A stretch of 64,000 nucleotides of DNA from Ideonella sp. (lineage in GTDB: Bacteria > Pseudomonadota > Gammaproteobacteria > Burkholderiales > Burkholderiaceae_C): NCBI RefSeq assembly GCF_016702655.1, contig NZ_JADJDO010000016.1:1-64000 (forward strand). The letters run 5' to 3'. Each line of letters opens with the position of its first letter. Position 1 is the stretch's first letter. This document shows, piece by piece, positions 12,925-24,922 of the stretch. A model generated the notes under the pieces. That model searched no databases, had not been told where the DNA came from, and saw only the letters and a list, made by a program, of their open reading frames with translations. A program made the position numbers and the translations under genes.

Positions 12925-13205
12925 GTCGAAGTAGTCGAAGAGGTCGAAGAGGGGGATCGTGGGAGGGCCGGGGCGGGTGCCGGTACCGGGTCGAGACCGC
13001 CCGCGCACCAGGGGTGGCAGCGCAGCACGCGCCGCGCGGCCAGATAGCTGCCGCCGGCCGCGCCGTGCTCTTGCAGCGCCTGCAACGCATAGGCAGAGCA
13101 GGTCGGCTCGAATCGGCATTGCGAGCCTATCCACGGGCTGAGCAGCAGGCGGTAGCCCTGCACGATCGCAATCAGGGCGCGCTGCGGCAACTGACGCAGC
13201 TTCAT
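12921..13205 (-). CDS. yidD: Membrane protein insertion efficiency factor YidD
   Basis: A 94-residue YidD with the family signature SPWIGSQCRFEPTCSAYALQ and the conserved RVLRCHPWCAGGLDPVP. YidD is a small membrane-associated protein with an amphipathic N-terminal helix that aids YidC-dependent insertion. Both ends overlap by ATGA: its ATG overlaps the rnpA TGA and its TGA overlaps the yidC ATG, so rnpA, yidD and yidC are translated in a coupled chain. The Pro/Ser/Thr tail after residue 75 is variable in the family. Confidence 0.95.
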   Translation of the reverse strand: MKLRQLPQRALIAIVQGYRLLLSPWIGSQCRFEPTCSAYALQALQEHGAAGGSYLAARRVLRCHPWCAGGLDPVPAPAPALPRSPSSTSSTTST

Positions 13206-13693
13206 CGCGCCACGGCCGCGGCCAGACGGCGCTGGGCGATCCCGAACAAGGCGTCGAGTTCGGTGCGCGCCGTGCTGCGCAACGAGTCCGACGCGGCACT
13301 CACGAAATGCGCTCGGTCGAACGGGGCGCGCAAGCGCACGACCCAGACACCCGCCGGCAACGGCGCCAGTTCCTGAGCAGCACGGCGCGACGCGGCGGCG
13401 CGGATCAGGCGCTTGAGCAGGGTGCGCGTGACCGACCGGCGCGCGTGGCGCTTGGGCACCACGGCGCCAAGCAAGACCTTCGCAGCGCTGCCGGGGTCGG
13501 CGAGCATCAAGTCATCCACAGGCTGTGAGCAAGCTTGTTCATCTTCTGTGGATAACTTTGCGCCCGCCAAGGCTTCAAGCGCCTTTGCGGCTTCTCGAGG
13601 CACGAAGTGAACAGCAAAGTGCGGGCTGCGCGCGCAGGCCGGGCGGCCGAGCGCGCGCTCGAAGTCAGCCGATCGCAACAGGCGACCCAGCAC
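13202..13693 (-). CDS. rnpA: Ribonuclease P protein component
   Basis: The RNase P protein subunit, which assists the catalytic RNA in removing tRNA 5' leaders. LLRSADFERAL at the start and the RNR-like GAVVPKRHARRSVTRTLLKRLIREAA-type core (here VVPKRHARRSVTRTLLKRLI) identify it. The start is uncertain; GTG 13693 is chosen because it lies just after the rpmH stop and keeps the usual N-terminus, and TTG 13678 is the alternative. At about 163 residues it is longer than E. coli RnpA (119), with an acidic insertion (KLSTEDEQACSQPVDDLMLA). That insertion is encoded by DNA carrying two DnaA-box-like sites. Confidence 0.92.
   Translation of the reverse strand: MLGRLLRSADFERALGRPACARSPHFAVHFVPREAAKALEALAGAKLSTEDEQACSQPVDDLMLADPGSAAKVLLGAVVPKRHARRSVTRTLLKRLIRAAASRRAAQELAPLPAGVWVVRLRAPFDRAHFVSAASDSLRSTARTELDALFGIAQRRLAAAVAR
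13512..13555 (+). promoter_or_regulatory. DnaA boxes inside the rnpA coding region
   Basis: TCATCCACA at 13512-13520 (one mismatch to TTATCCACA) and TGTGGATAA at 13547-13555 (a perfect box on the other strand) lie 35 nt apart, facing each other. They sit in the extra acidic segment of rnpA, about 600 nt from dnaA, and may be an outlying part of oriC or a DnaA titration site. Confidence 0.55.
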
Positions 13694-13725
13694 GGGCGGG
13701 GCCGGCAGCGGCGTTGCGCCGCTGC

Positions 13726-13860
13726 TCAGACGGCCAGGCGCTTGCGGCCCTTGGCGCGTCGAGCATTGATGACGGCACGCCCTCCGCGCGTTTTCATGCG
13801 GACGAGGAAGCCGTGCGTACGGGCGCGGCGGACCTTGGAGGCTTGGTAGGTGCGTTTCAT
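13726..13860 (-). CDS. rpmH: 50S ribosomal protein L34
   Basis: The complete 44-residue L34: [18 protein letters not shown], then [17 protein letters not shown] and the basic end AKGRKRLAV. It is one of the smallest proteins of the large ribosomal subunit. It is the first gene of the leftward origin-flanking operon, with rnpA starting 32 nt after its stop. The promoter should lie in the intergenic oriC region at 13861-14189, facing away from dnaA. Confidence 0.98.
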   Translation of the reverse strand: MKRTYQASKVRRARTHGFLVRMKTRGGRAVINARRAKGRKRLAV

Positions 13861-14189
13861 CGGAGTGTCCTTTGCCGCCGGGCGGTATGCGCGCTGTCTG
13901 GCGAGTCGGGTGGTGGTGGGTGGAGGAGGCTGCAGCCTGCACCGGGCAGGCGCGTACGGTGCGCGCCCACTCCAGCGGGCAGCAGGGTGCCGCCCCGGCG
14001 AGGCGGCTGGCCCGCTCTTCGGGAAACCGAGTATTACACCAAAAACCCCCTTTTCAGTCAACGACTTACACGAGGACATGCCGCATGCGGGGTGGGCCGT
14101 GCGGAGGTCGCCGCCTGTGGATAAGCAGTCTCCAGAGCAGCCCCTGGCCCTACAATGCTGCGCTTGGCGAATGAGTTTTCCACAACACG
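13861..14189. other. Probable chromosomal origin (oriC) between rpmH and dnaA
   Basis: A 329-nt gap between divergent rpmH and dnaA. It holds a perfect DnaA box TGTGGATAA at 14116-14124, a one-mismatch box TTTTCCACA at 14176-14184 just before the dnaA start, and a locally AT-richer tract at about 14030-14075 (ATTACACCAAAAACC) that could be the unwinding element. A dnaA -10-like TACAAT is at 14151-14156. Few boxes are seen, so more diverged ones may exist or the adjoining rnpA and dnaA-dnaN boxes may complete the origin. Confidence 0.7.
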
Positions 14190-15575
14190 ATGACCGGCAA
14201 CCTTTGGCAACGCGGCTGCGATCGGCTCGCTGCGGAACTGCCCGAACAGCAATTCAACACCTGGATCCGGCCTTTGCCGCAAGCCGATGTCAACGAGCAC
14301 GGCGAAGCCGGCACGGTTGTTTCGGTGCGCGTACCCAACCGCTTCAAGCTCGACTGGATCCGCAACCAGTACGCGGGGCGCATCGAGAGCGTGCTCAGCG
14401 AGCTTGCGGGACGCCCGGTGCGCCTGGACCTGACCCTCGCGCAGCGCGAACCGACTACCCAGAACGTCGCGCGCCACGCCAACGGTGCCGACATGCTCCG
14501 TCTGCCCCAGTCGGCCAGGCCCGAGGCAAGCGCGCGCACCGACGCCGTGCTGCCGCGCCACCGCCTCAACGCAAGCCTGACCTTCGATACGCTGGTGCCG
14601 GGCCGCGCCAACCAGATGGCGCGCACTGCGGCGCTGCATGTCGCCGGCGCACCGGGCGAGATGTACAACCCGCTCTTCATCTACGGCGGCGTGGGCCTCG
14701 GAAAGACACATCTCGTCCACGCCGTCGGCAACGCGCTGCTCGCCGACCGGCCCGATGCGCGCGTGCTCTACCTGCATGCCGAGCAGTTCATCAGCGACGT
14801 GGTCAAGAACTACCAGCGCAAGACCTTCGACGAGTTGAAGGCCAAGTACCACTCGCTGGATCTGCTGCTGATCGACGACGTGCAGTTCTTCGCCGGCAAG
14901 GAGCGCACGCAGGAGGAGTTCTTCAACGCCTTCGAGGCGCTGCTGGCCAAGAAGGCGCACATCATCATGACCAGCGACACCTACCCGAAGGGGCTGGTCG
15001 ACATCGACGAGCGCCTGACCTCGCGCTTCGACGCCGGCCTCACGGTCGCGATCGAGCCGCCCGAGCTCGAGATGCGGGTCGCGATCCTGATGCGCAAGGC
15101 CGACGCCGAAGGCGCCGCGATGCCCGAGGACGTGGCCTTCTTCGTCGCCAAGAACGTGCGCGCCAACGTGCGCGAGCTCGAGGGCGCGCTGCGCAAGGTG
15201 CTCGCCTACGCGCGCTTCAGCCACAAGGAGATCAACATCGCGCTCGCGCGCGAAGCGCTCAAGGACCTGCTGTCGATCCAGAACCGCCAGGTCGGGGTGG
15301 AGAACATCCAGAAGACGGTGGCCGACTTCTACAAGATCAAGGTCGCCGACATGTACAGCAAGAAGCGCCCGGCCAGCATCGCCCGGCCGCGCCAGATCGC
15401 GATGTACCTGTCCAAGGAGATGACGCAGAAGAGCCTGCCCGAGATCGGCGAGCTCTTCGGCGGACGCGACCACACGACCGTGCTGCACGCGGTGCGCAAG
15501 ATCTCGGGCGAGCGCCAGAAGAACGCCGAGCTCAATCAGCAGTTGCACGTGCTCGAACAAACGCTCAAGGGATGA
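14190..15575 (+). CDS. dnaA: Chromosomal replication initiator DnaA
   Basis: A 461-residue DnaA. Domain I at the N-terminus ([25 protein letters not shown]) is followed by a short linker (about 90-125) and the AAA+ domain with [15 protein letters not shown] (Walker A), [10 protein letters not shown] (Walker B) and [12 protein letters not shown] (sensor/arginine region). Domain IV carries the DnaA box-binding signature [14 protein letters not shown] near residue 435. It melts oriC and loads the replicative helicase. It starts next to DnaA boxes, consistent with autoregulation, and is followed by dnaN and gyrB on the same strand. Length fits the betaproteobacterial form. Confidence 0.99.
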   Translation: MTGNLWQRGCDRLAAELPEQQFNTWIRPLPQADVNEHGEAGTVVSVRVPNRFKLDWIRNQYAGRIESVLSELAGRPVRLDLTLAQREPTTQNVARHANGADMLRLPQSARPEASARTDAVLPRHRLNASLTFDTLVPGRANQMARTAALHVAGAPGEMYNPLFIYGGVGLGKTHLVHAVGNALLADRPDARVLYLHAEQFISDVVKNYQRKTFDELKAKYHSLDLLLIDDVQFFAGKERTQEEFFNAFEALLAKKAHIIMTSDTYPKGLVDIDERLTSRFDAGLTVAIEPPELEMRVAILMRKADAEGAAMPEDVAFFVAKNVRANVRELEGALRKVLAYARFSHKEINIALAREALKDLLSIQNRQVGVENIQKTVADFYKIKVADMYSKKRPASIARPRQIAMYLSKEMTQKSLPEIGELFGGRDHTTVLHAVRKISGERQKNAELNQQLHVLEQTLKG

Positions 15576-15833
15576 GCGTCGCAGCTTCGATTTGCGCAAC
15601 CGTTTTCGGCCTGCCCGTCAACGCACAGGTCTGGGGACAACTTCCTGGCAACTGCCTGCTTGTCCACAGGCCGGAGCCGGCGCGCGCAGTTGTGGGCCTC
15701 GAGTCCCGCCCGGCCAGGGCCTGCATCCCCATGGTTTACCGGGACCTAAAGGCTTGATGGAAAAGGGGAAAATGGCGTTCTCCACAGAAAGTCGCGCCCT
15801 CTATTACGACCACCAGATTCTGAAGAGGTACCA
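15576..15833 (+). promoter_or_regulatory. dnaA-dnaN spacer with degenerate DnaA boxes
   Basis: The 258-nt gap holds TTGTCCACA (15660-15668) and TTCTCCACA (15778-15786), each one mismatch from TTATCCACA, on the + strand. It may be part of a bipartite origin or regulate dnaN. No gene is seen here. Confidence 0.45.
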
Positions 15834-16949
15834 ATGATTGTCTTGAAGGCAGCACAAGAAAAAGTCCTCGCGGCGCTGCAGGCCGTCTCGGGCATCGTCG
15901 AGCGCAGGCACACGCTGCCGATCCTGGCCAACGTGCTGATCCGCAAGTCCGGGCCGCAGATCGAGTTCACGACCAGCGATCTCGAGATCCAGGTCCGCAC
16001 CACGGCCGAGCTCGATGGCGATGTGGCCGATTTCGCGACGACGGTGGGCGCGCGAAAGCTGATCGACATCCTGCGCTCGATGCCGGCCGACCAGATCGTG
16101 AGCCTGAGCGCCGCGCAGTCCAAGCTCACGTTGCAGGGCGGGCGCAGCCGCTTCACGCTGCAGACGCTGCCGGCAGAAGACTTCCCGCTGGTGCAGGAGG
16201 CGGCCGATTTCGGGCCCGCATTCAGCGTGCCGCAGAAGACCCTGAAGCGCCTGATCGATCAGGTGCACTTCTCGATGGCGGTGCACGACATCCGCTACTA
16301 CCTGAACGGCATCCTTTTCGTTGCCGAGGGCACCAGCCTGATCCTGGTCGCGACCGACGGCCATCGGCTGGCGCTCGCGCAGGCCACGCTGGCCACCGAG
16401 ATCCCGAAGCAGGAGGTGATCCTGCCGCGCAAGACGGTACTCGAACTGCAGCGCCTGCTGCGCGAGGACGGCGACGAGGGCGCGCTGATCGAGATGCGCT
16501 TTGCCGGCAACCAGGCCAAGTTCAGCTTCTCGGGCATGGAGTTCGTGACCAAGCTCGTCGAAGGCAAGTTCCCCGACTACAACCGCGTCATTCCCAAGGG
16601 TCATCGCAATGCGGTCACGCTCGGGCGTGCGCCATTGCTCGCCTGCCTGCAGCGCGCGGCCATCCTGACGAGCGAGAAGTTCAAGGGCGTGCGCCTGAAC
16701 ATCGAGCCCGGAAGCCTGCGCATCGCGTCGAGCAATGCCGAGCAGGAAGAGGCCAAGGAAGAGCTCGAGATCGACTACGCCGGCGACGCGATCGAGATCG
16801 GCTTCAACGTGACCTACCTGATCGATGTGCTCGTCAATGTGAGCGCCGAGATGGTCAAGATCGAGCTGCAGGACTCGAACTCGAGCGCGCTCATCAGCGT
16901 GCCCGATCTCGAAGGCTTCAAGTACGTCGTGATGCCGATGAGGATCTAG
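15834..16949 (+). CDS. dnaN: DNA polymerase III subunit beta (sliding clamp)
   Basis: A 371-residue beta clamp: three tandem clamp domains, with the start LKAAQEKVLAALQAVSGIVE, RHTLPILANVLI and the family end DLEGFKYVVMPMRI, including the C-terminal MPMR(I/L) of the hydrophobic partner pocket. Two such subunits form the ring that tethers polymerase to DNA. Length is close to E. coli (366). It follows dnaA on the same strand, as in most bacteria. Confidence 0.99.
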   Translation: MIVLKAAQEKVLAALQAVSGIVERRHTLPILANVLIRKSGPQIEFTTSDLEIQVRTTAELDGDVADFATTVGARKLIDILRSMPADQIVSLSAAQSKLTLQGGRSRFTLQTLPAEDFPLVQEAADFGPAFSVPQKTLKRLIDQVHFSMAVHDIRYYLNGILFVAEGTSLILVATDGHRLALAQATLATEIPKQEVILPRKTVLELQRLLREDGDEGALIEMRFAGNQAKFSFSGMEFVTKLVEGKFPDYNRVIPKGHRNAVTLGRAPLLACLQRAAILTSEKFKGVRLNIEPGSLRIASSNAEQEEAKEELEIDYAGDAIEIGFNVTYLIDVLVNVSAEMVKIELQDSNSSALISVPDLEGFKYVVMPMRI

Positions 16950-16960
16950 CTGCCTTGAGG

Positions 16961-19709
<2,749 letters not shown>

Positions 19710-19840
19710 TCATGCGCGCGGACCCGCTCGCCCGTAGAGGTGAACTTCCCGCGCGCTGGGCTCATGGGGCCGATGACTTGTGATGACGGTGCCGAGCTTG
19801 GCTCGCATGGGGCTCCGTCATCAGCGGGTGTCGATGGGCA

Positions 19841-20221
19841 TCAACTACGCCACGGCAACTCGAGCGCGCTGCCGTCGGGCAGTTCGGTGGCCACCGGCGT
19901 CGCGGCGAAGACGCCGATGATCTCGAGCGGCTGCGGCCCGGTGTTGAAGATCTGATGCAGGCCGGCCGCGGGCAGCGCGATGCTGCAGTCAGCGCCGAAG
20001 CGCCGCACGGAGCCGGCGCCGTCGTGCACCTCGCCCCAGCCCGAGAGGCACAGCACGACCTCGTCGCAGGCGTGGCGGTGCGGCGGCGTCGCGGCGCCGG
20101 GGGCGAGCGTCTGGCGCCACACCGAGAGCTGTGTCAGGCCGTCGCCCCGGGCGGCCCAGGTGGCATGGGCCACGCCGGGGATGGGGCTGGGCGCGGGGCG
20201 GGCTTGTTGGATCACGTTCAT
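19841..20221 (-). CDS. Cupin-domain protein
   Basis: A 126-residue single-domain cupin. Motif 1 reads PPHRHACDEVVLCLSGWGEV (His, His and Glu metal ligands) and motif 2 reads LPAAGLHQIFNTGPQPLEII (third His). Such small cupins often bind a metal and act as enzymes or ligand sensors; nothing fixes the substrate. It is transcribed away from a LysR-type regulator 176 bp upstream, a layout in which the regulator usually controls the divergent gene (inference). Confidence 0.85.
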   Translation of the reverse strand: MNVIQQARPAPSPIPGVAHATWAARGDGLTQLSVWRQTLAPGAATPPHRHACDEVVLCLSGWGEVHDGAGSVRRFGADCSIALPAAGLHQIFNTGPQPLEIIGVFAATPVATELPDGSALELPWRS

Positions 20222-20397
20222 GCGGTTCTCCGGGTTGCGGTGAAGGGTTGAAGGGAGAGCGGGAGAGCTCGGTTTCGATCCGGGGCGCCTCGGATGGCAG
20301 GCAGTGTCGGGCGCCGGGCGGCAGAGCGGAAGAGCCGTGAACGCCGTAACATTGCCGACAGAATGTCTTGAATCGCCTTGCCCGGAGTCGACGCGCC

Positions 20398-21306
20398 ATG
20401 GCCGGCCTGCAGCAGTACCTGTCGTTCGCGCAGACGGCGCGCCGGGGCAGCTTTGCCGCCGCGGCGCGCGACCTGGGCTGCACGCCGTCGACGCTGGCCA
20501 AGAGCGTCGCGCGGCTCGAGGCGGCGCTCGGCGTGCAGCTCTTTCACCGCACCACGCGCCAGGTGAGCCTCACGCCCGACGGCGAGCGGCTGTACCGGCG
20601 CTGCGAGCGCGTGCTCGCCGAGGCCGAGGACCTGCAGGCCGAGGCCGCCGGCGTGCGCGCGGCGCCGTCTGGCACGCTGCGCATCGACATGCCGATTGCC
20701 TACGGCCGCCTCGTCGTGATGCCGGTGCTGGCGCGCCTGCTGCACGCGCACCCGCAACTGCAGCTCGACGTGCGCATGCAGGACGCGTATGCCGACCTGG
20801 TGCGCGACGGGCTGGACCTCGCCATCCGCGTCGGCGCGCTGCAGGACTCGCGCCTCGTGGCGCGGCGCATCGACTGGCAGCAGCTGGTCGTCGTCGCGAG
20901 CCCGGCCTACCTCGAGCGCCACGGCACGCCGCGGCGCATCGACGAGCTGTCGCAGCACCGGACCATCGTGTTCCGCCTGCCGAGCACGGGCCGCAACCGT
21001 GCCTGGCAGCTGCGCGCAGGTCGGCGCAAGGTGGAGCTGCAGCTCGAGCACCGCACGCAGGTCAACGACGGCGACGGCATGGTGGCCGCAGCGGTGCTGG
21101 GCTTGGGCGTGACGCAGATACCCGACTACATGGTCGCCGACGAACTGGCGCGTGGCGCGCTGGTCGAGGTGCTGCAGGCGCACCGCCCGGCGCCGATGCC
21201 GGTGAGCGCGGTGGTGCCCTCGCTGCGCCTGATGCCGCCGCGCGTGCGGCTGGTGCTCGACGCGCTGCAGGACCTGGCCGCCGGGCGGGCCGTGGCGGCG
21301 GGCTGA
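20398..21306 (+). CDS. LysR-type transcriptional regulator
   Basis: A 302-residue LTTR. The N-terminal winged helix-turn-helix reads FAQTARRGSFAAAARDLGCT, then PSTLAKSVARLEAALGVQLF and HRTTRQVSLTPDGERLYRR. The C-terminal substrate-binding domain begins GTLRIDMPIAYGRLVVMPVL and resembles the group with DLAIRVGALQDSRLVARRI. ATG 20398 is preferred over the upstream TTG 20368. The divergent cupin gene is its likely target. Inducer unknown. Confidence 0.92.
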   Translation: MAGLQQYLSFAQTARRGSFAAAARDLGCTPSTLAKSVARLEAALGVQLFHRTTRQVSLTPDGERLYRRCERVLAEAEDLQAEAAGVRAAPSGTLRIDMPIAYGRLVVMPVLARLLHAHPQLQLDVRMQDAYADLVRDGLDLAIRVGALQDSRLVARRIDWQQLVVVASPAYLERHGTPRRIDELSQHRTIVFRLPSTGRNRAWQLRAGRRKVELQLEHRTQVNDGDGMVAAAVLGLGVTQIPDYMVADELARGALVEVLQAHRPAPMPVSAVVPSLRLMPPRVRLVLDALQDLAAGRAVAAG

Positions 21307-21486
21307 GGCGGGGGCGCGCTCGGCCGGCAAAGCGCCGTCGACGCGCGCCACACGCCCTCCCTGGACGGCCCGTCCAGCGCAGCCGCGTTCACCCCTGGGT
21401 CGGAGGTGTCCCGGTCGAAGATGTGGGGGGTGCGCTTTGCAGCGCACGGATACACTGCGAACGCGTTCGCTTTCACCGGAGGCGTC

Positions 21487-22344
21487 ATGTACCAGCTTGC
21501 CATCATCCCCCGCCGCACGCCGGTGCTCGTTGCCGGCATGCTGTCCGCGCTGGCGTGTTTCGGCGGCGCCGCGCTGGCCCAGGAAGTGGGCGGCGGCAGC
21601 AAGGGGGCCGTGACCGGCGCCGCCGGCGGCGCGAGCAGCGAAGGCGCGAGCGGCACGCTCGAACGCTGCGACCAGGCGCTCGGGACGATCGGCGTCGTCG
21701 AAGACCAGAACGCGGGCTGGTACCGCACGCTGCAGAGCTACAAGCTCGGCTCCACGGTGCCGGTGCTGCGCATGATGATCCAGCAGTCGAACTGCTTCGT
21801 CGTCGTCGAGCGCGGCGCGGCGATGCAGAACATGAACATCGAGCGCCAGCTGCAGAAGTCGGGCGAGATGCGCGAGGGCAGCAACTTCGGCGCCGGGCAG
21901 ATGGTGGCGGCCGACTACACGATGAGCCCGAGCATCCAGTTCAGCCAGAACACGGGCGGCGTGGGCGGCGCGCTCGCCGGCCTGTCGCGCAGCCTGGGAG
22001 CGCTCGGCGCGATTGCCGGCGGCATCAAGACGAGCGAGGCGTCGACCACGCTGCTGATGATCGACAACCGCTCCGGCGTGCAACTGGCCGCAGCCGAAGG
22101 CACGGCCAAGAACACCGACTTCGCCGGCTTCGGCGCCGCCTACGGCTGGGCCGGCGCGGGCGGCGCCGGCGGCTACACGAGCACGCCCGAGGGCAAGATC
22201 ATCATCGCCGCCTTCGCCGACAGCTACAACCAGCTCGTCAAGGTGGTGCGCAACTACCGCGCGCAAACGGTCAAGGGCGGCCTCGGCACCGGCGGCGCGC
22301 TGGGTGTTCAGGGCGGGTCGACGCCGGCAGCGCCGAGGAACTGA
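21487..22344 (+). CDS. CsgG/HfaB-like secreted protein
   Basis: A 285-residue exported protein (signal PVLVAGMLSALACFGGAALA, no lipobox at the cleavage site) with a CsgG-like core: VPVLRMMIQQSNCFVVVERG, MQNMNIERQLQKSGE, then AADYTMSPSIQFSQ, LLMIDNRSGVQLAAAEGTAK and a C-terminal IIAAFADSYNQLVKVVRNYR. CsgG forms the curli export pore, but this protein lacks the lipidated Cys and no curli genes are nearby, so it may be a periplasmic relative. The start at 21487 has GGAGG five bases upstream, and TACACT at 21451-21456 is a possible -10. It appears monocistronic. Confidence 0.75.
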   Translation: MYQLAIIPRRTPVLVAGMLSALACFGGAALAQEVGGGSKGAVTGAAGGASSEGASGTLERCDQALGTIGVVEDQNAGWYRTLQSYKLGSTVPVLRMMIQQSNCFVVVERGAAMQNMNIERQLQKSGEMREGSNFGAGQMVAADYTMSPSIQFSQNTGGVGGALAGLSRSLGALGAIAGGIKTSEASTTLLMIDNRSGVQLAAAEGTAKNTDFAGFGAAYGWAGAGGAGGYTSTPEGKIIIAAFADSYNQLVKVVRNYRAQTVKGGLGTGGALGVQGGSTPAAPRN

Positions 22345-22459
22345 CCGGCCGTCCACTCCGTGCGCCGCTGCCGGGCAGGCTGCGGCTCGGGTCGCGGCTG
22401 CCGGTTGCGCGCAACCAGGCGCAGCGGGGCGCAAGTCTGGGCTGAAGGCACGGCACCCT

Positions 22460-22826
22460 CTACGCCGGGGCAGGCGCTGCCGCCGCGGGCCCGCCGAGCT
22501 GGAGCACGATGTGCACGACGCCGTCTTCGCGCGCCTTCCTCATCGGCCGCCCGCAACGCTCGAAGACCGAGCGCATCGCCATGTTGCCGGCCAGCACGTC
22601 GGCCGCGCAGCGGCGGCTGCCGCGGCTGCGCGCGATGTCGGTGGCCGCCTCGAGCAGCTTGCTCGCCAGGCCCTGGCGCCGGTAGTCCTCCTCGACCGTG
22701 AACGCGAGCTCGGCCGTGCGCTCGGGGCCGGCCGCGTCGTCGGCGTGCGGTGCGGATCGGCACCGGCCGGCCGTCGCGCAGCGGGGTCGGCAGGCGGAAC
22801 TCGGCGAGGTCGGCGGTGTCGGTCAT
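22460..22826 (-). pseudogene. GNAT acetyltransferase remnant with internal deletion and frameshift
   Basis: The start (MTDTADLAEFRLPTPLRDGR, then PVPIRTA) runs into nonsense in its own frame. In a different frame about 90 nt further on, the C-terminal half of a GNAT domain is intact: AELAFTVEEDYRRQGLASKL (acetyl-CoA binding motif A, QxxGxA type), LAGNMAMRSVFERCG, and a stop at 22460-22462. About 80-100 residues that normally lie between the two parts are missing. It is therefore a deleted gene, not just a sequencing slip. Downstream on the + strand lies an unrelated secreted-protein gene. Confidence 0.7.
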
Positions 22827-22974
22827 CGCGTGCGGGATCTCCTTTGGTCGGCGATGGTTGCGGCTCTGCCCAGCGGCGATGGCATCCTCTGCAACGGGCC
22901 GGAGCCCGCGTGCGAGCGGCTACCATCGCGCGAGCCCGGCTGCCTGCGAAACCCTTGTCGGCCCCCCTCCGAAA

Positions 22975-24180
22975 ATGAACGACTGCCCGCGCGCTCTTTG
23001 CCACGCCCAGCCGGCCCGGCCTTTCCGGCGCGGCGCCCGATGCGCGTGGCCCGCTGCCGCGAAGCGAGCGCGAGGGTGGTGCATCGCCGCTGCGCTGGCC
23101 GCGTGCACTGCCAGCGCGCTAGCCGCCGGATTCGGCGCGCCGGGCGGCCCGGTGCCCGCAAACCTCGGCGCGATCGCGCAACTGCTGCGACAGGACCCCT
23201 ACGACCTCGAGCTGCTGATCAGCTACGGCACCTCCAAGGGTGGGTCGGCCGGCCACCTGGCACTGGCCCTTCGCGACGCGGCCCCAGGCGACGACCTGGT
23301 GTACTCGGCCAACTTCTATGCCGACCGCGACCCCGGCCACGAGCAACATTTCTACACCGACGCGTTGATGGTCGCGGTGCCGAAGCTGGAGTACCTGTAC
23401 GGCACCCGCTCCTCGATCGGCGACAAGGCCTCCTTCGGCCTGGATTTCGGCGAGGCCTACAAGCGCTCGGTCATCGGCGTGCGGGTCTTCGGCGTGCCGG
23501 CGGCCGAGAAGCGCGCATTGGCAGCGTTCTTCGGGCGCGTCAACGACGATTTTCGCGCCCGCGCCTCCAACACCCCGTACCACTACGGCGAGATCAAGTA
23601 CGGCTACCTGGACCTGAACTGCGCCAAGACCATCGGCATGGGCTTCAGCATCGGGGCCGGCTACAAGGATCTCGAGGTCAAGGCCGTGAACCAGCTCCTC
23701 GGTTCGCGGGTGGTGGCGGCGGCCAACGCCAACGTTCCCACCGAGATGGCGATGAAGCTGTTGGCGGCGTGGCACGCACGAGGCTACGGGCTGGACGTGG
23801 TGCTGTACCGCAAGTACCCCGGCTCGGGCTGGGTCGACCCGCACGACGACGACAAGCTGGCGTTCAAGGACCTGCCCGACCGCTTCCCGTCGGTGCTGTC
23901 GCGCGACTTTCGCCGCGAGCAAGGCCAGTACGAGGATGCCGACAACCTGATGGCGATGTACCTGCTCTACAACCTGGGCCGCTACAGCGTGCGCGTGATC
24001 GGCGAGACTCGGCAGCTCGAGATCGAGAGCCGCAAGAGCCCGATGCCCTATGCGCAAGCGGCCGACGCCGCCGCCCGAAGCGCAGGTGCCGACAGCGAGG
24101 CCTTCGGCCGCCGCCAGCCCTTCCAGCGCAAGGGCGTCGAGATCGGCGCCCCGGCAGACGGCCCGCAGGCGATCCGGTAG
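22975..24180 (+). CDS. Secreted protein of unknown function, possibly DUF4105-like
   Basis: About 401 residues with a long basic start and a hydrophobic export segment (WCIAAALAACTASALAA, residues about 35-52). The mature part has LLISYGTSKGGSAGHLALAL, HFYTDALMVAVPKLEYLYGT, and PYHYGEIKYGYLDLNCAKTI, the last recalling the Cys/Asn-containing active-site-like segment of periplasmic DUF4105/Lnb-type proteins. The HLALAL and NCAKT pieces suggest a papain/NlpC-like fold (inference, weak). The real start could be downstream of 22975. It is followed after 10 nt by a lipoprotein gene, so the two probably form an envelope operon. Confidence 0.65.
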   Translation: MNDCPRALCHAQPARPFRRGARCAWPAAAKRARGWCIAAALAACTASALAAGFGAPGGPVPANLGAIAQLLRQDPYDLELLISYGTSKGGSAGHLALALRDAAPGDDLVYSANFYADRDPGHEQHFYTDALMVAVPKLEYLYGTRSSIGDKASFGLDFGEAYKRSVIGVRVFGVPAAEKRALAAFFGRVNDDFRARASNTPYHYGEIKYGYLDLNCAKTIGMGFSIGAGYKDLEVKAVNQLLGSRVVAAANANVPTEMAMKLLAAWHARGYGLDVVLYRKYPGSGWVDPHDDDKLAFKDLPDRFPSVLSRDFRREQGQYEDADNLMAMYLLYNLGRYSVRVIGETRQLEIESRKSPMPYAQAADAAARSAGADSEAFGRRQPFQRKGVEIGAPADGPQAIR

Positions 24181-24190
24181 CACGGGCGCA

Positions 24191-24922
24191 ATGCGTTGGC
24201 GGGGGCTGCTCGTCCTGCTGGTACTGTCCCTGCTGCAGGGCTGCCTGCTCAGCCGCGTCATGGAAACGAGAGCCCAACTGTGTGACGATCAGCCGCCCCG
24301 GGTCAGGGTCGTTCAGGTGCCGGGAGCGAGCCTGCGCGTGGTCTTCGACAAGCCGACGCTGTCCGACCGCGACGTGATCCGCATCGTCGGGGTCGAGCCG
24401 AGCGGCACAAGCGGCACCGCGGCGACGCGCGAGCTCGTCTACGAGGCGCGCCCGCTCGATCGGCCGGCGGACCGCACGGCGGGCCTTGTCTCGCGGCTGT
24501 CGTTCGTCTACGCCGATAGTGAGTACCGGCTTGCACAGGTCGAGGTTCCGGAAAAGTTCAACGCCGTGCTGCCGCCGGCGTTGCTCGCCGCCGCCGCGAA
24601 TGTGGCGTGCAAGGCGCAGATCATGGTCGCGCCGCCGAGCACGACCTTCGACCTCGCGCCGCTGGACCGGACGACGCTGCCCGGCCGCGACGCACTGCGG
24701 CAACTGCTCGGGCCGCCCGACGCGGGCCCTGTGCGCAACGGCGAGATGACGTATCGGTACTGCCTGATGCCTTGCGACGCAGGCTCGCCGATGGTCACGA
24801 GCCTGAAATTTTCGTTTGACATAATGGGCTGGCTCGAGCGAGCCGAGGCGAGCTACTTCCGCTACTCGGCAACGGTCGATCTGGTCTCGTCCACGCCGAA
24901 AGCGAAGGTCGAGCTCCACTAG
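24191..24922 (+). CDS. Predicted lipoprotein of unknown function
   Basis: A 243-residue protein with a short N-terminus and lipobox (LLVLSLLQGC). No known domain is recognised. The body contains VPGASLRVVFDKPTLSDRDV, then LTLPGRDALRQLLGPPDAGP-type text, and CLMPCDAGSPM. It is ten bases downstream of the secreted-protein gene and surely co-transcribed. Its stop codon forms the first base of the left arm of a 161-bp palindrome (24922-25082) that may end the transcript. Confidence 0.7.
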   Translation: MRWRGLLVLLVLSLLQGCLLSRVMETRAQLCDDQPPRVRVVQVPGASLRVVFDKPTLSDRDVIRIVGVEPSGTSGTAATRELVYEARPLDRPADRTAGLVSRLSFVYADSEYRLAQVEVPEKFNAVLPPALLAAAANVACKAQIMVAPPSTTFDLAPLDRTTLPGRDALRQLLGPPDAGPVRNGEMTYRYCLMPCDAGSPMVTSLKFSFDIMGWLERAEASYFRYSATVDLVSSTPKAKVELH

